A stretch of DNA of 64,000 nucleotides from Candidatus Odyssella thessalonicensis L13 (GTDB lineage Bacteria > Pseudomonadota > Alphaproteobacteria > Paracaedibacterales > Paracaedibacteraceae): contig NZ_AEWF01000006.1 of the NCBI RefSeq assembly GCF_000190415.1, positions 106,936 to 170,935 of the forward strand, written 5' to 3'. The notes under the pieces are model-generated. The model saw only the letters and a list, made by a program, of their open reading frames with translations. It was not told the DNA's origin and ran no database searches. Position numbers and translations under genes: made by a program. Below are positions 58,474 through 64,000 of the stretch, piece after piece. Position 1 is the first letter of the stretch. Every line of letters starts with the position of its first letter.

Positions 58474-58725
58474 TTAGAAACATAGAAGGCAGAGGACCTG
58501 AAGATTTTTCTTTAACACCTCAGCAAAAAGATCGCCGGGGCTCGTGCTGGTCAAGAAATTATTTTCTACGGCATTGACGGCATTGGTGGCTGAGCGGATC
58601 GCAATATCGACGTCTCTTCCAGCGGCAAAGGCAGCGCAGGCCGCATTCTTCAGATCCTTATCTGCTTTACCATGGACGGTCGCGTTGGCGGCTTTATAAG
58701 TGCGCGCTGCTACATTTAGGCCCAC
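58474..58725 (-). pseudogene. Polymorphic-toxin remnant with VENN motif
   Basis: The open segment starts right after a stop at a GTG and reads VAARTYKAANATVHGKADKD, then AIRSATNAVNAVENNFLTST. This Ala-rich helix ending in VENN is the pre-toxin linker of CdiA/hemagglutinin-type toxins. After VENN it runs 25 more residues and ends, with no recognisable toxin domain. A truncated relic, in the same orientation as the toxin at the right edge. Confidence 0.6.
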
Positions 58726-59134
58726 ATGAGATTATCTGATTATTCCCTCTAAGCATTAGAAATCTAAGGGTTTAGTTAAATTTATTAGGTATAAAAATAA
58801 TCACATAACTTATTAATTTATATAGATTTTTTGGATATTGTCCGAAAACAGTGGAAACGTACACACCAAGCCTATATAGAGAATGGAAAAGTCTTGTATT
58901 TTTTGCAACAGGTCCTCAAGAGGCATGAAATCTCCTAATCATCAAACTTTTTAGTATTTTTACTTTCAATCTAAAGTTGATTTTTTCAACTACAGTTATT
59001 GACGAGCAGAGTCAAGAATGGGTATAGCATTAATTAAAAGCATCCTCGATCCATTTCAAAAAATCTAATAACGAGCAATAATAATGGCTTTTCAAGCTGC
59101 GATATAAAAAACAAAAAAATAGAAATGATTAAAA
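58726..59134. other. Promoter region of the cyclodipeptide synthase
   Basis: About 410 very AT-rich bases with no gene. It must carry the promoter for the CDPS gene. No clear operator or terminator seen. Confidence 0.35.
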
Positions 59135-59806
59135 ATGATTCCTCAACAAAAAATTGACCCTCAAGACTTTGAATACAATCATCTTGTTGATTCAAACGAA
59201 CATGCACTAATTGGCATTAGCCCTTTTAATGGGTATTTTTCAACTCAAAATATAGAAAATTTAATTCGTTGGGCTTCTAATAATTTTAAGGATTTTGACA
59301 TTTTTACGATGGACAGTGCTTCAAAATATAACTTAATGGCCATAGGCTATACCGAGGGGGATGCTATCAAAAAGACAAAGAAACAAGATCAACATTTACA
59401 AAATAAGATTGTTAGGTGTCTAACCAACATAGGACTTACAAAAGAAGAAGCTCAAAAGAAAATAGTGTTTATAAGTCATTTGTATCAAAATGAAAGATAT
59501 CTTGAACTTTATAAAGAATATTTAAACCTCTTCAAAAATAATACTTCCTTCAGGAGTGATTGTCTAAACGCCTCAAAATCCATTCTTTCACAAAAAATTG
59601 CAGAAGTAACTGATGAATCTGCATATTTAGCTGTTAATTATCTCTTACAAGAAATTCCTATATGGTTTAATACTCCCTATATTTTAGGAATTAATTCATC
59701 TGTGTTCGTCTATAAAGACTTACCACTGTTCTGGCGGAACGTGTGTTACAACTATGGCTTAATTTCTCCTAACCAGAAAATTCTTATCAAACAGATGTAT
59801 TTTTAA
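59135..59806 (+). CDS. Cyclodipeptide synthase (CDPS)
   Basis: 223 residues. Family enzymes use two aminoacyl-tRNAs to make a cyclic dipeptide. EHALIGISPFNGYFSTQNIE (22-41) closely matches the AlbC segment EHALIGISAGNSYFS, placing the catalytic Ser at 29 and the subgroup-defining Asn at 32. NYLLQEIPIWFNTPYILG and NSSVFVYKD give Tyr169, Glu173 and Tyr193, with spacings 4 and 20 that equal those of AlbC Tyr178, Glu182 and Tyr202. Lys-rich helix 78-83 (IKKTKK) could contact tRNA. By the Asn it belongs to the NYQ subgroup. No tailoring oxidase is adjacent; instead a sensor kinase follows 75 bases later. Product specificity cannot be read. Confidence 0.93.
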   Translation: MIPQQKIDPQDFEYNHLVDSNEHALIGISPFNGYFSTQNIENLIRWASNNFKDFDIFTMDSASKYNLMAIGYTEGDAIKKTKKQDQHLQNKIVRCLTNIGLTKEEAQKKIVFISHLYQNERYLELYKEYLNLFKNNTSFRSDCLNASKSILSQKIAEVTDESAYLAVNYLLQEIPIWFNTPYILGINSSVFVYKDLPLFWRNVCYNYGLISPNQKILIKQMYF

Positions 59807-59881
59807 TGAAATCTTAATTATCTATAGGAATAATGTAGAATTGAGAACCATCCCTAACCTTATTATCAACCGAAAAGTTCT

Positions 59882-61075
59882 ATGAAAAGCCTAACAATGA
59901 AAGAAATCCTAGTTCATCTTAATGAGGTCCTAAAACTTCTCCCTGGAAGTATATACTTAAAGGATAGCAATGGATTTTATTTAGGATGCAACGAATTCCA
60001 AGCTAAAATGGCAGGGTTTGATTCTCCTGAACATATTATAGGGAAAACGGATTACGAGCTCCCTTGGAAAAAGGATGCTAATAATATCAGAGCGACCGAT
60101 AAAAGAATTATGCAAACCGGTATTGCAGAAGAAGTGTTAGAACACGCAACTCTCCACAACGGCACTGAACTCACGATGCTCAGTATCAAAGCCCCTTTTC
60201 ACGATGACACTGGCAAAGTTATTGGCATTGTAGGAACTTCTCTTGATATTACTGCACGCACACAAGCCGAAGAAAGAGAAAAACTTGCATTAGAAGCTAA
60301 AAGAGAAATTGAAGCAACAGCGAAACGATTATTAATGGTGTTAGCCGGGAGCATTACTCATGATTTACGTACTCCTTTATTCTGCCTAGATTCGATTAGT
60401 TATAGTCTGAAAAACTCTCTTCCTATTTTAGTGGAATATTATCATTTAGCCAAAAAGGCAGGCTTAACCTCAGAAAGAGAACTCAGCCGCAAGGAAATAG
60501 CTGCAATAGAAGACATTTTAAATCTTCCGCAAGAAATAGACGATCAGATAGCTTGGATGCATTCGTTTATTGACGATAACTTGAAAGCCATAAAGCGTAG
60601 CACTTCTGAAAATTTGAAAGAAGACGATCTTGTCGAATGTAAAAGCTACAAAATGATTCAAAATGCCATAGACTCTTACCCCTTTCAACCTGGTGAAAAA
60701 GACTTAATTGAATGGGATAGACGTTATTATTTTGACTTGATGGGAAACCCATTACTTTTCATGAGAATCATCTTCAACCTCCTAAGCAATTCTCTCTACC
60801 AAATCCATAAAAATAACAAAGGAAAAATATTAATATATTCAGAAGAGCAATCTGAAACAAATATTATTCGTTTTCGTGATACCGCAGGGGGTGCCCCACC
60901 ACATATCGTTGATCATATTTTTGATGGATACATAACTACAAAAGAACAGGGAACAGGTGTTGGATTGGCTTTTTGTAAATTAACAATGGAGAGCTTTGGT
61001 GGAACTATCACTTGCCAATCTCAAGAGGGAGACTATATCGAATTTACTCTAACTTTTCCCAAAATTAACACGTAA
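59882..61075 (+). CDS. Soluble PAS-domain sensor histidine kinase
   Basis: 397 residues, no membrane helix. PAS domain about 15-125 (GSIYLKDSNGFYLGCNEFQA, IIGKTDYELPW, IGIVGTSLDITAR), a coiled linker, the phosphoacceptor His160 in GSITHDLRTPLF, N box FNLLSNSLYQI (299-309), D333 in FRDTAGGAP (a G1 box with an altered glycine pattern), and GTGVGLAFCK then MESFGGTITCQSQEGDYIEF. The C-terminus recalls quorum-sensing kinases such as CqsS and LqsS (from memory). There is no receiver domain and no adjacent response regulator. It lies 75 bases after the CDPS, same strand, probably in one operon. Confidence 0.9.
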   Translation: MKSLTMKEILVHLNEVLKLLPGSIYLKDSNGFYLGCNEFQAKMAGFDSPEHIIGKTDYELPWKKDANNIRATDKRIMQTGIAEEVLEHATLHNGTELTMLSIKAPFHDDTGKVIGIVGTSLDITARTQAEEREKLALEAKREIEATAKRLLMVLAGSITHDLRTPLFCLDSISYSLKNSLPILVEYYHLAKKAGLTSERELSRKEIAAIEDILNLPQEIDDQIAWMHSFIDDNLKAIKRSTSENLKEDDLVECKSYKMIQNAIDSYPFQPGEKDLIEWDRRYYFDLMGNPLLFMRIIFNLLSNSLYQIHKNNKGKILIYSEEQSETNIIRFRDTAGGAPPHIVDHIFDGYITTKEQGTGVGLAFCKLTMESFGGTITCQSQEGDYIEFTLTFPKINT

Positions 61076-61660
61076 GTTTTGTGATTTTTCCATATTTTCT
61101 GTAAACAAGTTAACAATCATCCCTTAATAGGTTTAGCCCAGAATTTGTGCGTAGGATTATCATCAGAATTTAAAAAAGTCTGGAGATAGCTTCTTTTTTG
61201 CAGCTCACAGAAGAATGGGCGCAAATACGGGAAACCATGCCCTCAAAGACCTTGACGTAAAATTCATTTATCCATGGATCTAGAGAGGAATATGCATGGC
61301 GTTGAAATAACAGATACGCAAACCTCTGACATTGAAATGATGGTTTCTCTTATACCTGTTGAGATAACTCAGCCGATAGAAAAAGTGATAGGCCGTGAAA
61401 AGAAAAAAGATAAAGCACCGACAAGGCTACAAGACGCGGCACCTAGCATACTGTGCTTCTTGATTGTTAAGATGCCGGTGTTTTTTAGGAAGGCTAAGGT
61501 CAGACAAACTCTTATGAATGTTCTCCATCACGGTCTGCTGCAGACATTCACCCCAGGTTGCGCCTGAAGGACAAAAGGAAAGCTCGACTTATACCTTCAA
61601 GGTTGAAAGAAGAGGAGGTAACAGTATGGGATAGCCTATAAATAATTACCTTCAAATCCA
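61076..61660. other. Mosaic spacer with decayed coding fragments
   Basis: No intact gene. On the minus strand 61427-61588 reads VELSFCPSGATWGECLQQTV and on to a stop, a plausible fragment of a mobile-element or toxin gene. A 97-codon plus-strand frame at 61274 overlaps it and looks spurious. Confidence 0.3.
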
Positions 61661-61667
61661 CCCCTCT

Positions 61668-61728
61668 TGTATCATTTTTAAATCGGTGATCTCTTCAAAT
61701 CTGTATCATTTTTAAACCGGTGTTGACA
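61668..61728 (-). mobile_element. Insertion-sequence end (IS21-like) remnant
   Basis: Two 21-base copies of TGTATCATTTTTAAAYCGGTG (61668-61688 and 61702-61722), one mismatch apart, with the outer edge TGTCAA read on the minus strand at 61728. Multiple internal terminal repeats behind a TGT...ACA tip are typical of IS21-family ends. No transposase is in the window next to it, so it is a solo end. Confidence 0.5.
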
Positions 61729-62083
61729 CTTTACCGTCTAGGGTGCGCCCTAGCTTGCTTCTATGGCCATTCACCCTCTTGTCACTTGTAGGGTTACAAC
61801 TTCCAAAGCTTGTAGCAGCACTCGTGCTTGTCGAAGAATCAGTTGATGTAGAACCGGCCCCGACTCTTGTAGAGGTACTGCTTCCACTTGAGCTCGCTGA
61901 CATACTCGGTGCATGAGTGCTTCTATTTATCCACTGTTCACCAGACATGCGCTCGGGCGCGCCAAACTTTGTGCCTGCAGTTCTAGCTCCTAAATCTGAG
62001 AAAGCTGACTTATGAGTACTACCACCATTCGCAACAGCTCTCATGTCACTATATAGACGGTTAGCGGCCTCTGAGCATTGGCT
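61712..62083 (-). pseudogene. Orphan duplicated toxin C-terminal segment
   Basis: The stretch 61850-62083 is a second copy of 63063-63293 inside the large toxin: SEAANRLYSDMRAVANGG, LGARTAGTKFGAPERMSGEQ, WINRSTHAPSMS and a Ser/Thr-rich linker, with few changes. It has no start codon of its own in that homology. After the linker it diverges (SCNPTSDKRVNGHRSKLGRT) and ends within the IS end at 61668-61728, so its toxin tip was cut off. Such displaced C-terminal cassettes downstream of toxin-immunity pairs are known from CDI and Rhs loci. Confidence 0.75.
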
Positions 62084-62141
62084 TCAGAGAGTGGTGAAGA
62101 GTATACCGCTTTATGCTATTAATTATTAGAGAGACGGAGTA

Positions 62142-62624
62142 TTATGATTCATCGTTATCAGGCACTTCTTCATCATTACGGAGATTATTGATAAACTCAT
62201 CGAAGCTATCGGCAATTAAAGTTAGATTAGAGTAATCAGGCACTTCACCCTGCGCAGAATCCGCCTCCATCTCATGATCCCAGAAATAAACTTTCCCTCT
62301 ATCAGGACCCTTCAATGATATCAAGATCAAATTACCACCTGGATCATCTCCAATAGGGATCATATTATTAGGTACTCTGTCACGGTATAACTCTATATTC
62401 ATTAAAAGATTTTCATTAAATCCTCTTCTAATGCCAAATAGGAAGTCTACATAGGAACCATTATCTTTTAATTCTTTAAAGTAAAAACGGCAAGGCTGCG
62501 GAAGGCCACCATTATGCTTAAGAATAAAATCTCGATAAGGTTTAGGTAAGCTGCATCGCCAAACTTCTTCCAATGCTTCCAATAACCTCTGATCCATTGG
62601 ACCTAATGTATTCAGTATTTCCAT
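62142..62624 (-). CDS. SUKH (SMI1/KNR4-type) immunity protein
   Basis: 160 residues. The SUKH pattern is visible: ALEEVWRCSLPKPYRDFILK HNGG near the start, then MIPIGDDPGGNLILISLKGP, DRGKVYFWDHE and a C-terminal LIADSFDEFINNL. It starts 13 bases after the toxin stop, with GGAGAA upstream, and is cotranscribed. SUKH proteins neutralise toxin nucleases encoded just upstream. Acidic, as expected for binding a basic nuclease. Confidence 0.92.
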   Translation of the reverse strand: MEILNTLGPMDQRLLEALEEVWRCSLPKPYRDFILKHNGGLPQPCRFYFKELKDNGSYVDFLFGIRRGFNENLLMNIELYRDRVPNNMIPIGDDPGGNLILISLKGPDRGKVYFWDHEMEADSAQGEVPDYSNLTLIADSFDEFINNLRNDEEVPDNDES

Positions 62625-62636
62625 TCATTTCTCCAT

Positions 62637-64000
62637 TTAAGTGTTTTTATTTACAGCTACTCCCCCTGTATGGCGTACAGCTTTATGTAGATCCTTTGGT
62701 ACCAGATACATGCTTTTGCCATCATGATGATGGTGCCATGTGTATCCTGCGGGACGCACCTTAATCCCTGCAGCTTTATCAGCTAGAGCAAAATCAGCAC
62801 CATGATCTCCCGTAATTTTTATTTCGACTTTTTTAATAGCATACCGTGAAAAATCTGGATGTCCAGTGCCTGTAAAAGGAACGCTATGAGGATACTCACG
62901 CCTGAGATTCTCAGGTAATTTCTCAAGAGGATACACTTTACCAGCATACTCTGAATTAATTGGTTTACGATTATTAATAGGGCGAACCCTAGGGTGAGTG
63001 GAAGATGCTTTAGTAGTCCCCTGTTTAGCCGTACTATTCACACTAGTAGAATTAGCAGAAATAGAACCGGCCCCGACTCTTGTAGAGGTACTGCTTCCGC
63101 TCGAACCTGAGGACATACTTGGTGCAGGAGTGCTTCTGTTTATCCATTGTTCGCCGGACATGCGTTCGGGCGCGCCAAACTTTGTGCCTACAGTTCTAGC
63201 CCCCAAGTCTGAGAAAGCTGTATGGGTATTACCGCCATTCGCAACGGCTCTCATATCTTCATACAGACGGTTAGCTGCCTCTGAGCGTTGGCTTTGAGAC
63301 GATAGTCCATTGCGGTTAGCAGCCTTATAGGCTTGAGGGCCTTTGCTCCCTTGAGAGGATCTTGTCTGGCGGTTCTGATTGCTTGCCATTGGGCCTTTGG
63401 CTTTGCCTCCCTTCCCTCCGCCTTTGCCCATAGGACCTACACAGCTGCTCAGCGCTGCTCCTGTATTAATGGCGTACTCTGTCAAAGCCTGCACCTTTGC
63501 TTCATCTAAGGGTTGGCCGGCAAACTTCTGCTTCACCAGATCGCACGCATCCTTCGAGCGCGCAGGAAAGTCTACAACTACCTCATGCAAGTCGGCAACC
63601 ATTCCGATGGTTGCTACCCCATTAAAGTCATCAACTCCTTGACTATAATTCCTGATATCATGGAGAACCCTGATTGCTCGATGGGGCTGTGCATCTCTAA
63701 TGGCCTGTTGTTCCTTCTGCCATTCTCGGGCTATAGCTACTTGCTTCTCCAAGAATTCGCCAAAATTTCTGGGTTTTTGTTCTGCTTGCTGACTCCCTTC
63801 GTCCTCAGCATTTTGGTTTGTTTGCTCACTCTCTTCATCATTAGTATTTTGTTTTCCTTGCTCGCCCCTTTTATCCTTAACATTCTGCTCAAAAACTTCC
63901 GTGAACGGATCTTCCGTGGCAGCAGAAAGGTGGGTGGCGAGGCCTTCATACACTTGAGTGGTGTTGAAGGTCATGGCATTGATGGCGGCTTCTTGGGCGG
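62637..64000 (-). CDS. Polymorphic toxin, C-terminal part with WHH nuclease (cut by window edge)
   Basis: The minus-strand frame is open to the right edge, so only the last 450 or so residues are seen. In order: a helical region (LIVKQKFAG-type, TEYAINTGAALSSCVG), a Gly/Lys-rich stretch (GKGGGKGGKAKGPM), the SEAANRLYEDMRAVANGG and FGAPERMSGEQWINRST block shared with the orphan copy at 61850, a Ser/Thr linker, and a terminal domain with YPLEKLPENLRREYPHSVPF, FSRYAIKKVEIKITGDHGAD, YTWHHHHDGKSMYLVPKDLH. The last is the WHH version of the HNH/Endonuclease VII fold. Likely exported by the missing N-terminal part to kill rivals. The immunity gene follows. Confidence 0.88.
   Translation of the reverse strand, partial: AQEAAINAMTFNTTQVYEGLATHLSAATEDPFTEVFEQNVKDKRGEQGKQNTNDEESEQTNQNAEDEGSQQAEQKPRNFGEFLEKQVAIAREWQKEQQAIRDAQPHRAIRVLHDIRNYSQGVDDFNGVATIGMVADLHEVVVDFPARSKDACDLVKQKFAGQPLDEAKVQALTEYAINTGAALSSCVGPMGKGGGKGGKAKGPMASNQNRQTRSSQGSKGPQAYKAANRNGLSSQSQRSEAANRLYEDMRAVANGGNTHTAFSDLGARTVGTKFGAPERMSGEQWINRSTPAPSMSSGSSGSSTSTRVGAGSISANSTSVNSTAKQGTTKASSTHPRVRPINNRKPINSEYAGKVYPLEKLPENLRREYPHSVPFTGTGHPDFSRYAIKKVEIKITGDHGADFALADKAAGIKVRPAGYTWHHHHDGKSMYLVPKDLHKAVRHTGGVAVNKNT

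Noticed and set aside
61274..61567. 97-codon plus-strand frame
   Set aside because: Composition is mosaic and the opposite strand reads more like a coding fragment.

Overview
The window reads as chromosome of an AT-rich, host-associated alphaproteobacterium, most likely an amoeba or protist endosymbiont of the Holosporales/Paracaedibacter/Odyssella kind. This is inferred, not searched. The basis is alphaproteobacterial housekeeping genes (gltA, cmk-rpsA, an ftsE-ftsX-ydcF-plsC run, lepA, trxB) set among many secreted proteins of unknown function, eukaryote-like modules (F-box plus leucine-rich repeats, Sel1-type repeats), secreted proteases, long non-coding spacers and many broken genes.

Layout. 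1-5.2 kb: two leucine-rich-repeat genes, one with an F-box-like segment, then three exported proteases (trypsin-like, leishmanolysin-like, HExxH...E gluzincin-like). 5.3-9.7 kb: a gene remnant, a tandem pair of secreted paralogues with KRPRS-type basic motifs, and a frameshifted exported protein. 9.9-13.1 kb: a 1050-residue exported protein. 13.4-18.7 kb: gltA, cmk, rpsA and tRNA-fMet. 19.1-22.3 kb: two disrupted genes, an SPFH-domain gene broken by an insert and a G8 run, and an exported protein with an in-frame stop. 22.7-29.6 kb: a PstS-like protein, a methyltransferase, the cell-envelope operon down to ftsE, and a xanthine phosphoribosyltransferase that carries a signal peptide. 29.6-36 kb: unknown secreted proteins, a degenerate direct repeat, two overlapping P-loop kinases and an aminoglycoside-phosphotransferase-like kinase. 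36.2-38 kb: an rtcB-prfH RNA repair/ribosome rescue operon. 38.2-43.3 kb: an outer-membrane barrel protein, a proline-rich repeat protein, another trypsin-like protease and an orphan SagB-type dehydrogenase. 44-52.5 kb: a frameshifted Sel1-repeat gene, lepA, a gene split at a CT repeat, and trxB.

From tRNA-Thr (52.6 kb) to the right edge the content is accessory. 52.9-58.3 kb is a phage/plasmid-like replication module: excisionase-like HTH protein, Toprim/DUF927 primase-helicase, an iteron-like GGTGTTCC array, and HGGxSTG and GGQAIVGN-type small proteins. No integrase is visible. 59.1-61.1 kb holds the most striking locus, a cyclodipeptide synthase followed by a soluble PAS sensor histidine kinase, which suggests a cyclodipeptide signalling circuit. 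61.4-64 kb is a polymorphic-toxin locus: the C-terminal part of a WHH-nuclease toxin, its SUKH (SMI1/KNR4) immunity gene, an orphan duplicated toxin segment cut by an insertion-sequence end, and a separate VENN-motif remnant at 58.5 kb.

At least six genes are interrupted by single frameshifts or stops, several at simple repeats. This fits ongoing gene decay or slippage switching, but assembly error cannot be excluded from the sequence alone.
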